A stretch of 64,000 bases of DNA from Actinomucor elegans (GCA_026027325.1 JAMSLZ010000017.1:548769-612768), one strand, 5' to 3'; counted from the stretch's first letter, positions 14,067 through 26,041 are shown. The notes: generated by a model from the letters alone, not told the origin. Numbers and translations: made by a program.

Positions 14067-15278
14067 TTTCTAGGCAGTGTTTTTTCGGCGGTTGATAATA
14101 TTAGTGACTCTTATTCGATAATATTATGGGTAAATACTATAATATTAAGGGTTTTCCTTCAATATTATTATGGGTAAATTGTATAATAGTAGTGGTTTCC
14201 AGTCAATAATAGTATGGATTAATCCCTCCATATTGATGATTTATAATCAATATTATTATTAGTTTTCTATCATATATTCACAATACACTACTAATAATAT
14301 TATAGTCATTTTGGTTATTCAGATAATAATTTAATTGCTATTTTTTTTATTTATATAATATATAACTTCAACAGATATTACTCTAATACACACTAGCCTT
14401 CAATAGCTGAATATACAATAACCAGCTTTCTATCACACACGAACAGTATTTAACTTACCTTATTGTCATACAAGTATAAAAGAATTTATGTCCCACTGGC
14501 AAGTAACAGGTAAATGAATTAAGCAAATAACTGTATAAATAATGTCAGTTATCGTTGATGAAACAATATTTTAAGAGTATATTTGAACTAACCTTTAGAA
14601 GAATGGCCCACGCTTGTATAATAGCATATTTTAATCATCTTTTCCTAAAGTAAGTAATGATTAGATTCTTGAATGAAACTCGCTATTGCTACAGACTTAC
14701 CAACACTATATCAGACACAATCAATTATAATTCACTGGGCTACAGTTTTAATAGTCTTCGTCTTGTATATATACACAACTAAATCTATTATAACAGTATT
14801 AGATTAATATACAAAGAAATTAATGGATTAGTAATCATTGCACTTACTTAATGGTTATTAGCTTTAAAACTAATAGTAAAGGTTCAAAAGCTATATGGCA
14901 TTACTGGCTATAAGTATTACTGAAGTGGTATAAGTATTTAAGAATACAAGTCAGTATAAGAATATAAGCAGTATGAATGACGACGTATTTATAGATAATT
15001 ACGACATTAAGAACGAGGGAAATATTCGAAAGCTTGGAAAAAAAAACACAATTACAAGCTGACATTGAGGTTAATTCCTATTATACAGAAGCTTCAGTTA
15101 AAGTGTTGTGCGCAATAAGAGTGACAAATGTCAAGAAACCTTACGTTTAATGTGCCAATTTAGCAAACGAAAAAAAAGAAAGAAACTCAAGATTGGTGTA
15201 AAAAAGTTTTTCTTAATACTGAAAAGCCGCAGAAAAATGCTACGTCAGCTACTTAAACCAATAAAAAAACGTCTATAT
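14067..15278. other. CACTA left subterminal region
   Basis: AT-rich, about 1.2 kb without a supported gene. It contains several variants of an 'aatattat..gggtaaa' motif between 14030 and 14230, in both orientations, which are likely transposase-binding subterminal repeats. The frame 15108-15416 is antisense to the last accessory exon and is not supported. Confidence 0.6.
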
Positions 15279-16361
15279 TTATTTCGTTTTTTTTGTATTT
15301 TTCTTAGAGCGTGGTTTACGCTTATTGGAATCCGCTTCTTTGGAACGATTGTCAGATCCAGCCTCCTCATCTTCACCAACGTCAGGTTGAACCGTAATGG
15401 CTTTTCTTTTCGTTGATGAGCGAGCAGAATGTAGATCCAACAAGCTAGCAATTGGAGATGCAAGACCAACTGGAGCAACAGAAGTAGCTAGACGATCAAC
15501 AAGGATATGCTGATTATCCACACTATTTGCATAACAAGCATATTAATAAAGATATAAAAACAGAAATAAAAAAGCATCTAACCTGAAGAACGATTCAATC
15601 TCATTGTCTTCAACAGATTCTTGATTTTGTTGACTTTCACCTTCTTCAGCAGAATTACTTCTGGTACGTACAGTCTTCTTGTTTTTGAGTGCTTCAGATA
15701 AAAGTAACTTGGCAGCCCACATCTCTACACAGAGATGCAGATGCAAGCCCACATCTAAAGCACGTTTCTCTAAAAGCAAAGCATAACGTTCTTGAATGCT
15801 GGTATCCTCTTCGCCAATTTCACTCCAAGTTTTACCAACAATATTTATATTTGCCCTTTCCATGTCTTTCAAGACATCTCTTGCCAAGTATTTCAACGTA
15901 TTGTATTGCGGTTGAACATCATCATCGGTCAGTTCATTTTGTTGGCCTTTTATATACTTGAGGTGTTTCAAGAGGGCATATAACCTTAATGGTGCAGAAG
16001 GGGTGACATTTGTCTTGGTTGCCTTTTGTTGATAACGCACTTTTGCTTCTTCTAGCACTTTTGGGATTGACCGTTTACTACGTAAATTAGGATTCAAAGC
16101 ATTTGCAATTGCTTCTCGTTCAGCTATATATGACAAGCTAAGAGGTTAATAAAACTGAATGTAGTAACATGCTTCAGATATGATTGTACCATCGTCAAGT
16201 GCTTGTTCAATTTCTTCGTTAGATGAAACCCTCGAAGCTTCTCGAGGAAATAGAGGTGCTAATATTTGGATCAAATCTTGAATTAAACGACGGTTGATTA
16301 AGATTTCTTGTTCAATCTTCTCAAAGTAGACGCTCCAATTATTGTTGTTGTTGTTTGACAT
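15279..16361 (-). CDS. CACTA accessory protein, spliced, function unknown
   Basis: Starts at ATG 16361 with an Asn run (MSNNNNNNWSVYFEKIEQE) followed by a helical region. A middle exon (about 15583-16136) encodes NALNPNLRSKRSIPKV and an amphipathic helical stretch to EDNEIESFF. Splicing at 15523-15582 (60 nt) joins it to the last exon, which ends in a basic, lysine-rich tail (KRKPRSKKNTKKTK), probably a nuclear localisation signal. The first intron, near 16137-16160, could not be placed precisely. No family was recognised. Position and divergent orientation are those of the second gene of CACTA elements (the TnpA role, binding subterminal repeats), but that function is inferred from context only. 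Confidence 0.7.
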
Positions 16362-16766
16362 AGCTATAAAGTAAATATATTATAAAGAAAAGTGATTGAA
16401 TGATTTGAGCTATTTAACTGTTTTATAAGCGTACTTTACCATTTATCCATTAGTAATCCTTACTAATGTCCAAAGAGCTTTCTGGAAAGTAAGCTTACTG
16501 ACAGGTATGACTGACTTGGAAAGGAATTAGCTTGATTAGAAATCATAAGGATCCATTAAAATGTATTCGATATCTGAATAATCTGGAAGGCTGAGTAATA
16601 TGAAAAGCTGATTAGTTCAAAGGATTCAACAGCCTAAAACAATGAATTACCATTGAGAACTCTGTCAATTGTAGACCAAGCAAACGTATTTAAGACCTGC
16701 TTTTTCTAAACAACAAAACCGCTATTCATTAATTCGATATATTTACTTGTTTTTACTTATCTTTAA

Positions 16767-19739
16767 ATGGGCAAAGTTTCCTCTTCTGCTACACCATATA
16801 AATATACTTGCGCTACTTGTTTGAGGCCATTCAAAACTGTTAAAGCTAGGAGTAATCACTATAGCCATAATCGTGATCATAGAAAACAAAGGGTCGTCCA
16901 AACGCAAGAAGCTAGCATTCCTGTCCAAGGTGAGTTAACAGATATATTACTAAAGCTTTTAATTTAACAATATACCTTGTTTGAAATAGAGCCTACTCCA
17001 ATTGCTTACAACGTCAAATCCTCGGATCAAAACCTTTTCACCAATACGGAATTAAATAGCATCCAATTGAGAGATATTTGCGACACGTATGGTATTCCTC
17101 GAGAGGCTCAAAGAGAACTTGTCTATCTAATGCGTACCATAATCAAAAACAATGAAGAGAGCCGTAAAACCGATGGATTGGGTATGTATCTATTCAAATA
17201 GAGTTAAAAAAAAAGTACTTATCAGCTTTTATTCCCATTATATATAGGTTACCTACCATCCACTCTCATGTTCCCTGATACCTTGGATCGTACTCTTAAA
17301 GCAAAAACCAATATTCAATGTCATTTTCATGATGTCTGCGTCAATGGTTGCATGCTGTTTGAAAAGGAAGATATAGAGACTATTCAATGTAAAAACCCTG
17401 CTTGTAAAGAAAATCGCTTTGATGATCATGGTAAACCTCGTCGCTCTATGAAGATGCTTCCTATTGGTGAACAAGTCGCTCAAATGCTTGCGAATGCAAA
17501 GACAAGAGACTTGATGAAATACCGCTACAACTATAAATCAACTGACGGTGAATATAAAGATTACTTTGATGGTGCAGCATACAAGTACTTTAAGGATAAT
17601 AGCATTCTGTTTTCCGGTGAAGATGATGTCGCAATGGTTCTTTTTGTCGATGGTTTCTGTACTAGCAAGAATCATAAAGGGGACAAGTTAACAATCATCC
17701 ATCTCTTGAATATGAACATTCCCCCAGAATACCGCTACCAAGACGAATACATGCTTCAATTGGCGATCTTGCCAGGTCCAAACTACCCAAAGTACATGCA
17801 TACCTTTTTAAAGCCTATTATTGATGAGTTTCATGCTCTGTCTACCAAAGGCATGCTTGTACAAAAGGATGGTGTAATTGTTTGTCAAGCTAAAGTCAAC
17901 TTGGTGATGGCTACTGGTGATCTTCCTGCTGCAGCTGAGCTTGCAAATCATATTGGTCATATGGCTACGTTTGGTTGCCGTATTTGTCGTGTCCAAGCTG
18001 AACGTCATGATTATCATAATTGTTTTTTAACGATCGACAATGAGATCAGAAGCAGAAACGATTTCATTTCCCCAGATGCAGCGAATGTAAGTACTATAAT
18101 CAGCATTAATCTTTACAAGTTTTTAACATTTCTTTTTCTTTTTACCTCATAGAGCTACAGTATCAAGTCTGCAACACCATTTGCAATACTTCCCAGTTTT
18201 ACTGGCGCTACTTTTTTTGGTTTAGACGAAATGCATCTTCTCGGACAAGGTATCGCTCAACACGTATTCAATATGCTGACAGTCGACATGGGTAAAGAGT
18301 ACAATGCAGCAAGAAAAACTCGATATAAGCCCAATGAAGATGAATTGAGTGATGCCCGATTGAAGTCTGCTGATGAATGGCCGTATACTTTCTATATTCC
18401 AAAATTATCGCTCATCAAAATTGGTAAACTTGTTGAAGCTTCTAGAGCCACTGTACCGACATCCTTTTCATCCAAATGGGAAGATCCAATTATCAAGAGT
18501 GGTGGCAAACGTGCTGTTGACTGGATTGATATTTTCTTATATATGATTCCCACCTTGTTCGTTCCTGAATTGATTCAAGAATCCGCTAAGAAACCATTGA
18601 TTCATCTGACAAAAGCTGTCGCATTGGCTCTTAAATGGGAACTTTCTATTGAAGACCTTATTCTGATGGAAAGGTAAATATATTTTTTTTGTACTCATAA
18701 ATCTAGTTTACTTACATACTTTCCAAAGATATATCAAAGAATGGCAAGAATTTTTGTTGGCAGAAATCAAGGCAAAGCGTATTCATTCCGGTGTATTCAA
18801 GCCTGTTCAACACTACCTTTCGCATATAGTCTATATGATCAAACAACAAGGTGTGTTGAGAGCATATTCCGCCCGATCAATGGAAAGAAGCATCGGAAAA
18901 TACAAAAAGCTCATCAAGTCAAAGGTTGATGCTGGCGCAAACGCTGGTAATATCTTGGAAAGACTCATAACGCGTAATCATATAAACAGCCAGACTTGGG
19001 ATGTTCATACTGAGCTTGACCTGATCACTCCTCGAAAATACAGCGAATCCACTTTCAGGAATAACCCTTCTGGTGATGCTAGTGATCCACAATTATGGGC
19101 TCCCTTTAGTAATATTTCAGTGGATACTCTTCCCTTTGGTGTCTCCACTCAAACTTTTTTGAAGGCGCTATTGCATTACTATCGCCGTACTGAAGCAAAT
19201 GGTGTAAATATTGCTGAAATTGATTCGTTGAATAGTATTTCCATCGCTGGTCGTGCCTGGGCATATGGCAATGTATATACGTCTACCATGTATAAAAGCC
19301 ATATAAATGAATATCGTCGAGGAAACAATTACGTGATGATCACTGCCAGCTACTTGAAGTAAGTAATTAGCTCAAGAACAAAAACCTCTTTGATTAACCA
19401 ACCTTTGTTAATAGTCGAAATAATTCCATTCGTGAAAGCTGGTTCATTGGTTCTATCGTTTTCTTTTTCGAGCATTCATTCAATGGTAGACCACAGTATT
19501 TGGCTTTGGTTGATTTAGCGAAAAAGAATGCAACTACCAAATATGACAAGACTATTGCTTTGGTTGAGCTGCACAGTAGCGGTGCACACAGTTACGCTGT
19601 CTGTCGGTTTGAAGATATTGTTGCCAGTGTAGGTCTTGTGCGTTCAAGTGAATCTAATGAGAAAGAGTTCAAGATCATCTCTCATCATATATTTAAACAA
19701 GATCTAGAGCAAAATGCTGGCATATTAAGTCGTTTGTAA
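16767..19739 (+). CDS. CACTA transposase, Tnp2-like (six exons, 889 aa)
   Basis: Exons 16767-16929, 16990-17181, 17248-18086, 18153-18673, 18729-19358 and 19415-19739 sum to 2670 nt and give one open frame with no break. All five introns are GT..AG. The N-terminus holds a C2H2-like finger (YTCATCLRPF..RSNHYSHNRDH). Exon 3 carries the first acidic motif LFVDGF and the Tnp2 signature GDLPAAAELANHIGHMATFGCRIC; exon 4 starts with GLDEMHLLGQGI, the usual DxxH block. These match the transposase family of CACTA elements (Pfam Transposase_21), which cuts at the CACTA ends by a DDE-type reaction. With intact ends and frame the element may be active. Family assignment rests on motifs. Confidence 0.9.
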
Positions 19740-21309
19740 ATAGCATGAAGACAAGAGCAAAAAGCGTTTTATTTTGAAATAAAATTGTTCTCTGAATTGA
19801 TTATGTATTTAAACCACCGAAAATAATATAAAGCTTCCCTCCAAAAGGACTTCATCATAATATAGCAAAAGTAAAATAGGTATTTACACTTTCTGTAGTA
19901 GATATAAACTATAGATAATTTAACTCGTTTTTATATATCATGTTATTAATTCGAGAGAAAGGTATTAGCAATCTTGCAACAGAATGTAAAAACATTTCTT
20001 AATCAAAAATTTAACCCATTTCCCTGATGTTTAAGAAATTATTTCATAATATCAGAAATATAGAACCAGGATAACCCAAGTTATACAGTTCTATATTCAT
20101 CATTCAATAATGTTAATTGACTATTTAGTTGCTCCAGTTAATCTTTAAAACCAAATGTAAAATATGATTAATGCTCTTGTTTATCTTTATAGTAAAATTA
20201 GTTTATTATCAAGCAATGCGGATTAATTTTCCAACAGACAGCAAAAATGTTCATCGATTGTAGTTTTCTAGCACCTAAAAAAACGTGCATGTTTTTGAAG
20301 CTTTCGATCGTCATTAAGAATTCTATCATAATCATCAATTACTCGAAAGTCCAAAAACGAACGCGTTTTTTTGTAGTTTGAGAAGTGGATATATGATTTT
20401 GACAATAAATCATCTAGTTAAATAACCGCCTAGCAATAATGACTAAGATTACTGGCAATTAATAATCGCTACTTGACCTATTTTTTTTTTTACACAATAA
20501 TTTATCTCTTTTTTTACGCAATATATTTCTTTTTTTTTACGCAATGTATTTCTTTTTTTTTTAACGCAATGTATTTTCTTTTTTTCTTTCTTTCTTTCTT
20601 TATTCTATAATTTTACTAAACATAAAATTGAGTAAATTAGACACTTAATGGCAGCTCATTCTTAATGTCATTCAGCATTTTAAATACACAGCTATTAGCC
20701 AAAGGCTAAATCACGGCAATGAAAGTGCTCAGCTTATTAAATGGAACTAGCGATTCGTTCTTGTTTCCAAAAGAGTAATTTACAAGAGAATTTTTTGCAA
20801 CCTGACCTGTATAAGAGACTTTTCAACGAATAATAAACGCATTTGAAAGACAATTGTTCAACATTATTTTTGACAAACGTTGAAATTAAACGTTTCTAGG
20901 AATTTACATAAAAGATCGTTGAAACGAAAAGCAGAGTTCATTTTAGTAAATAAAATAAACGAGGATTATGTTGTTGCGTACAAGCATCAGAATTTCATGT
21001 ACTCATTTATAAGAAGTTTGCAAGATTTGGCTTTCATCGGCAAAAGACAAGAATACATAAAAATTGTTTGCAAATAAAATGGAGTTCAGGCTTTTCTTTC
21101 TTATTGTCAATTTATGTTATAATATTGACTAAACCCATAACATTATTGTCTGCTTTCCACTAATATTAGGAGTAACCACTAATAAATGAGCAAAGCACTG
21201 TTAATTGCGCAGCCATAGAAAATAATTGCTCTAATTTCATTGGTTCGCAGATTATTATTAGTAGGTAAATCTATAGTATTAGTAGGTAAATGATAATAAA
21301 ATCGTCGTT
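19740..21309. other. CACTA right subterminal region with T-rich tandem repeat
   Basis: No gene supported. At 20479-20600 a T8-T11 run followed by 'acgcaatgtatttc' recurs four times (about 25-30 bp period), ending in a (TTTC)n stretch. Subterminal motifs of the 'attattagtaggtaaat' type occur at 21240-21300. A 65-codon frame at 20880-21077 has no recognisable feature. Confidence 0.6.
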
Positions 21310-21355
21310 TTACCACATAATATTATGGGTAGCACACAATATTTTCGCCATAGTG

Positions 21356-23370
21356 AGATCATTATTGATAGGTTTGTCTGTCACGACTTCCTCCATATCA
21401 ATATCAGCTTCGTGTTGGTGGTGTGCTCTCACGTTAGCTGCTGCGATATCATGAAATTGCGTTTCATTATTGCCATCTTGACCAGGCTCCACTTGAGGTA
21501 CTAATTTATCCATCGAAGCTGTCGGCATGGCCCGCTTTAACGAAGGAATTGACATAGCAGACCTCGTGTGTAGAGTCGATTGCTGGTTTATATTTGCGTT
21601 CTGTTCCTCGGCTTTACGCTTTCGCTCCTTTTCATCCTGTTGTTGAACCGCTGTTGCATAATTTTCAGCTCGGATACCAAAGATGCGTACCTCCCGTGTT
21701 GTATTCAACAAGTTTTCATGCTTGCCGCGCTGGTTGGAGGGTCTCTTTTCTGATGCACGGTTGTTACATCGTCGATCAATATCCTGCTGAGGTAACAAAG
21801 CTTGACTAGCGTTGCGCTTGATGGCCGAAGAAGGTCCTGCCATTTCATTACTGCATCCTTGCATTGGGTCGTGAATTGTAATACCCGCTACGGTGGGAAG
21901 ACTTCTGCTTTTGTTGGCGTGTAGTTTATCGCAACTGGCATTATGACCCTTGAAGTATGGCACACCGCATTTATACTTGCACACTTTTGGTGATTTGTCT
22001 GGATTCAAATCGCATTCCTCTGACTTGTGCATTACATCTCGTTGATGAAATTTGCAGTAGTAATATCCGGCTGGTCTTTCTGCCATTGCCGCTTTCTCAC
22101 CGGTGGGGTTAGGTTTTCTCCTTCTTCCAATGAAGCTGTCGGCATGGCCCGCATTGACAAAGGAAGATTCATGGGAGTTACCTTGACCTGAGTTTATCGT
22201 GCTTGGCACGTTGTGCTCGGCCTTCTGACCCTCACTGCGGTTCATAGCTACTCTGGCAAAATTACCCCGCCCTTGGATGATCAAACCCTGGTTGAAAATG
22301 TTGCCGTTCGTTGGTCTCATCATAGTGTTGATATATCCAAGCTCTCTGGCAAAATCAGGTGTGTAGGGAGGAGCCATATCGTTGCTACCCACATTGCTAC
22401 CGTGAGGGTTCAAACCTGCTACAAGAATGCAATTCTTAGCCTGGATCACTGCATCGTTGATGTCTCGCAAGAGGTCTGGTCTACTTCTACTATGGCCGAT
22501 AGATGTTGTCTCCGTGCCATCTACGTCCATTGGATCTCCATTAGCGATTCGCTTATTCATCAGTTGCTGATAGATGTCCTGTTGCAATGGGGCAGGTAGG
22601 CTTTCCACAAACAAGTGCCCCATCACGTAGTTGTCACTTAATCCCGTAGAGAGACTGGCCTCCTCGAATGCTTCCCTGAACCTTACAGTGTACTCTTCAA
22701 TCGTTTCTGAGATAGGCATCATTCTCATGTTCACCAATTCCAAGAACTTATGGAGATCCTTGCAGATGTGAGGTGAAGGTGCGAATCTTTGCTCAAAGGC
22801 TTCTTGAAATTGCTTCCACGATGTTGATCTTCCTTCATGACCCTTGAAAGTCTCTTGAAACCAAATCTTTTGTTCAAGTGTGAGGGCTTCCGTCACTAGC
22901 AAAGGATAGAACAAATCCAGATGTTCTTGATTATGTCCGAGTATTTCCAGTAAGGTCATTTGCAACGCTTTGAGTGCTTTTTCGGCTGATGCAAATTCAG
23001 CATCCATTCTTGTTGCTGTTTTCCAGACAAGTTGTTTTAAGTTATTGCCTTGAATTTTTACATGTCCATGCATCATTTGAAGCTTTTCGCGTAAAGTTAA
23101 GGTTGCTGGGCCCTTTGCCTTAGCGATAGATGCATTAATGTTAGCGAGGATTTGCTCCATTTTTCTTTCATATTCGGTAGCTTTTTCCTCGTAATTCATA
23201 GCTTCCGCCATTTTAGCTTCGTCTTCAGCTTCATTGTTCATTTGCTCAAGTACATTGCTGCATTTGGCCATGTTTTGCATTTTAAATATGTGGCATCTGC
23301 GAGCCAGGTCGAAATTGACGCGATGTTCCTCAGGAACTGACGCGATATCGTTGTTAATGTTAATTTGCAT
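21356..23370 (-). CDS. Ty3-gamma gag (671 codons before the CACTA insert)
   Basis: Structural protein of the virus-like particle. A gag capsid domain spans about residues 145-290, with segments such as GHEGRSTSWKQFQEAFEQRF and the TIEEYTVRFREAF helix. A Cys/His segment (YYYCKFHQRDVMHKSEEC, then CKYKCGVPYFKGHNASC) near residues 430-480 probably binds nucleic acid. The N-terminal 100 residues look coiled-coil (NNEAEDEAKMAEAMNYEEKATEYERKMEQ). It starts at ATG 23370, 49 bp after the 5' LTR. The last 15 codons of the present open frame (21355-21310) are CACTA sequence. Without that insert the frame reads straight into pol with no stop or shift. Confidence 0.93.
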
Positions 23371-23419
23371 GTTGATTTTGTTGTTAAAATAAATCTCTGA
23401 CTGAATTCGTTAAAAAAAA

Positions 23420-23635
23420 TGAGATGTTTCCTGAGATGTTCGTAATTAGTTAGGTACGTGTTTAATTAACGAGACAGAAAACAAGAGAGAGATTTATTCT
23501 ACCACTGCCCGCCTTCTGTTATTAATAGGCTGGGTGGTGGTTACATATAGTAAATATAACTAGTCACGATTACACAAGTTAACTATTCAGGCCACTTCTA
23601 TTACTATTCTATGTAAAGTAGTTATGTCCACTACA
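23420..23635 (-). repeat. Ty3-gamma 5' LTR (216 bp)
   Basis: Identical to the LTR at 9876-10091. On the - strand the gag ATG (23370) lies 49 bp downstream of its end. The TSD CCCAC follows at 23636-23640. Confidence 0.95.
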
Positions 23636-23845
23636 CCCACTCATAATGTAATACCCAATTGTCTCTGATCTATTACATAATCATTGTGTCTTAAATAGGC
23701 TAGTTTACTGACTTAGTCAGGTCCTTGTAATAAGAATAATGAATATCAAATATGCATTTCACATTTATAACTATCAATATATTTTCTATCATATTTTTAA
23801 TAAATATAAAAATTCAATTTTTTGCATTTTTTATGTAAATTAAAA

Positions 23846-24727
23846 TTAATCCTTTAAAAACTTTTTCCATACGTTATACTCTCTATTTTTCTTACGCCAT
23901 TGATATTCTTTTAAATACAATACTATATCTTTTTTATTTCTATTTCGTGGTATTATACTTTGCTTTAAGCCATTCCATGTGCCTTCAATTGTATTTGTAT
24001 GCACACCTGTATTTGGATCTTTAAAATGCTTTGAATGATTTACAGTTAAATGTTTGTATCCTATATTTTTCAAGTTATTATACCCTTTCCATAAATCCGT
24101 ATATATTGTTGTACCTTTTTTTACATATCTTTTTATAATTAAATCAATATTATCAACATTTCTTTCTTCAATGGGTAATAAAAACATTTTTTTGTTTTCA
24201 TTTTTTATTTTATTTTTTAGCATACTTCTTTCGATACCACCAATTACCCAAGCACCTTCTACCTTATGCCCCTTATTATATTTTCTTTTTGCAATTTTAC
24301 TTTCATCGATTTCTACAATTTTATTTCTACCTCCAATTTTAATATTTCTGTTACCTAACAATTGTTTATTTTTCAAGTATTTTCTGAATATTTTATTGTA
24401 TGATGACACTGTATTTTTGCTAATTTGCAAACTTGATGCTATAAAGGAAGAAGGTGCTTTTCCAAGAAAAAGATATAATATGTGTAATTGAGTATTTAAA
24501 GGTAAAGTTAAATTATTAAAAATTGTTCCTTTCAATGGTGATATTGCTTTCCTACATTTATAATATCTACAAACATATAATTTTTTATTTAAGTTTAATT
24601 TAGTTTCATGTTCACATTTATTACACTTTATATGTTTATTAACGTAATCATTACTAATTAAATATAATAGTGCTTCTTTTTCATCGTCGAATATTTTTTT
24701 TAAAGATTTATATGGTTCTATAAACAT
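23846..24727 (-). CDS. Merlin-like transposase (IS1595/ISXO2 type), 293 aa
   Basis: The likely start is ATG 24727; the open frame reaches 24856 only by reading the terminal repeat. A zinc ribbon (CNKC at 35-38, CRYYKC at 53-58) is followed by an HTH-like segment (SLQISKNTVSSYNKIFRKYL). The DDE core shows EIDESK (D141), YTDLWKGY (D211) and NTIEGTWNGLK (E248). This arrangement fits the bacterial IS1595 family and its eukaryotic relatives, the Merlin elements. It is about 80% similar by eye to the Merlin-2 protein, with no internal stop, so it may be functional. It would excise and insert the element by cut-and-paste, but the Ty3-gamma insertion now separates the two ends by 15.8 kb. Confidence 0.9.
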   Translation of the reverse strand: MFIEPYKSLKKIFDDEKEALLYLISNDYVNKHIKCNKCEHETKLNLNKKLYVCRYYKCRKAISPLKGTIFNNLTLPLNTQLHILYLFLGKAPSSFIASSLQISKNTVSSYNKIFRKYLKNKQLLGNRNIKIGGRNKIVEIDESKIAKRKYNKGHKVEGAWVIGGIERSMLKNKIKNENKKMFLLPIEERNVDNIDLIIKRYVKKGTTIYTDLWKGYNNLKNIGYKHLTVNHSKHFKDPNTGVHTNTIEGTWNGLKQSIIPRNRNKKDIVLYLKEYQWRKKNREYNVWKKFLKD

Positions 24728-24858
24728 CTGCAATTTTATTAAATCCTTTTTATTTTTAATTTTAATTTGTAAAAAAAATTCAATTTTTTCATATAACAAT
24801 AAAATTTGTGGTAGTAGGAGTTTCAATATGGACCTGAGAGTTCCTTTGGGATACATCC

Positions 24859-25812
24859 AATTCGGATAATGGTGCAGAGTTCACAGCTGATATTGTAGCA
24901 AAAATGATTGAGATGAGTGGCATTGATCGAAGACTTTCATTACCATACTCTCCTACGGGTAACTCGGTAAACGAAGCATATGTCGGTTTGGCAAAACGTA
25001 CAATTGTTAAGGAATTACGCGGTAAAGGCGCCGACTGGGATTATTATTTGAATTATTGTCAATACGCTATGAATTGTAAATACGCACGGTTACATAAGTC
25101 TCGTCCTTATACAGTGTTATTCAATAGACAACCAAATGGCTTTGAAGACTACTCAAATACTAAACCTGTATTGCAACTAGAAGAAACTGACACGAAAATG
25201 ATTGATGAAAAATTCAAATTTGTCAATGAAGTCGTTATACCAGCATTGTCTAAACGCATAAGAGATACGCAAGAACGTGATCACGACAGATTCGTAAAAA
25301 CGCATAGGATTGTAACTAAGCAGTTTCCTGTTGGAAGTAAAGTTATGATTAAGAATGTAACACGATTAAGCAAATTAGATGCGCGTAATCTCGGTCCATT
25401 TTATATACATGGAATCACAAAGAACGGTAGCTATATCTTGAAAGATAAAGCGGGTACTCTCTTATCTAGAGATGTACCTACATCGCATATTATATTCATC
25501 TCCTCAGATAATATATCTACTGAAGAATATCAAAAGCTTAAAGAAGATCACTTTGAAATACAAGCAGTCATTGATCATTCTGGTTCACCTGGTAATTATT
25601 TATACAGAGTCAAATGGAAAGGATATCCAAACGATGAAGATGATACATGGGAACCTCCATCACACTTCGATTCAAAGAAACCAATTGAAATATATTGGGG
25701 ACGTCGCAATGCTGATCATAAGCAATCCTCTTCCAAGAAACGTAAGGCTCCTATGACAGTCAATACACGTAAGATAGCTACTCGAAACAAACGCAGTAGA
25801 AACCAACAATAG
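24859..25812 (+). pseudogene. Ty3-alpha pol, right part: integrase core end and chromodomain
   Basis: Continues the integrase from the DNGAEF motif (codons from 24865) through the catalytic Glu region (SPTGNSVNEAYVGLAKRT), the GPY/F-like LGPFYIHG and a C-terminal chromodomain (YLYRVKWKGYPNDEDDTWE) to a basic tail and a stop at 25812. The frame is open throughout. It is separated from the RT part by 15.8 kb of nested elements. The chromodomain is typical of fungal chromoviruses. Confidence 0.93.
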
Positions 25813-26041
25813 ATCATAGACTTTCTATACAGTCTTGTTTGTTATTCTTCTTTTCCTTCACTTTTATCCTACGGGTTTTTTACATAAGGTTTTTATCGAG
25901 GAATAACTACGATCAGTTCATTACAAGGCGAAAGGACACGCACCGAAGTATGTAACTTCCTATTAACTTATGCACATTATAGACTACACCTAGTAACAAT
26001 GCAAACACTCTTAGTATAAGCAACTGTCTAGAAGGGGGCAA
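25813..26041 (+). other. Ty3-alpha 3' untranslated region with polypurine tract
   Basis: No ORF. It ends in agaagggggcaa directly before the TG of the 3' LTR, the expected polypurine primer for plus-strand DNA. Confidence 0.75.

Larger units (their letters stand above)
13976..21355 (+). mobile_element. CACTA (En/Spm-type) DNA transposon, 7380 bp
   Basis: Perfect 19-bp terminal inverted repeats CACTATGGCGAAAATATTG mark both ends, with diverged A/T-rich subterminal repeats (variants of ataatattatgggtaaa) behind them. The flanks are AGAT on both sides (13972-13975 and 21356-21359), a 4-bp duplication; 3 bp is usual for CACTA. The + strand encodes a six-exon Tnp2-like transposase (16767-19739) and the - strand an accessory spliced gene (15279-16361), transcribed divergently. 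It splits Ty3-gamma gag-pol, so it is the youngest layer of the nest. Confidence 0.95.
9876..23635 (-). mobile_element. Ty3-gamma retrotransposon, complete, holding a CACTA element
   Basis: Two LTRs (9876-10091 and 23420-23635) of 216 bp appear identical base for base, which implies a very recent insertion. They are flanked by the 5-bp duplication CCCAC (9871-9875 and 23636-23640). The element runs on the - strand: gag 23370-21356, then pol down to 10392, then a G-rich polypurine tract (rc of 10092-10102) directly before the 3' LTR. No TGG-type tRNA primer site was seen after the 5' LTR, only a T-run. Without the CACTA insert the internal region is about 5.95 kb and gag-pol forms one open frame of 1865 codons. 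Confidence 0.95.
9011..24858 (-). mobile_element. Merlin-like DNA transposon 1 (IS1595/ISXO2-type), holding Ty3-gamma
   Basis: Own sequence is 9011-9875 plus 23641-24858, about 2.1 kb. Both ends carry related terminal repeats: GG[AG]T at nt 1-4, CCAAA or CCCAAA near nt 10-15 and TCTCAG at nt 20-25. The element is flanked by the 8-bp duplication AATTCGGA (9003-9010 and 24859-24866), which fits the 8-9 bp known for Merlin elements. It encodes a DDE transposase (23846-24727) and a small lysine-rich ORF (9513-9809), both on the - strand. A second family member lies at 38869-40863. The Ty3-gamma element interrupts it at 9876. Confidence 0.92.

Noticed and set aside
15108..15416. 102-codon + strand ORF in the CACTA element
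   Set aside because: Lies antisense to the last accessory exon; the basic composition is a shadow of that exon.
24728..24856. N-terminal extension of the Merlin-1 transposase
   Set aside because: The extra 43 codons read through the terminal inverted repeat and have no counterpart in Merlin-2; ATG 24727 matches the start of the second copy.
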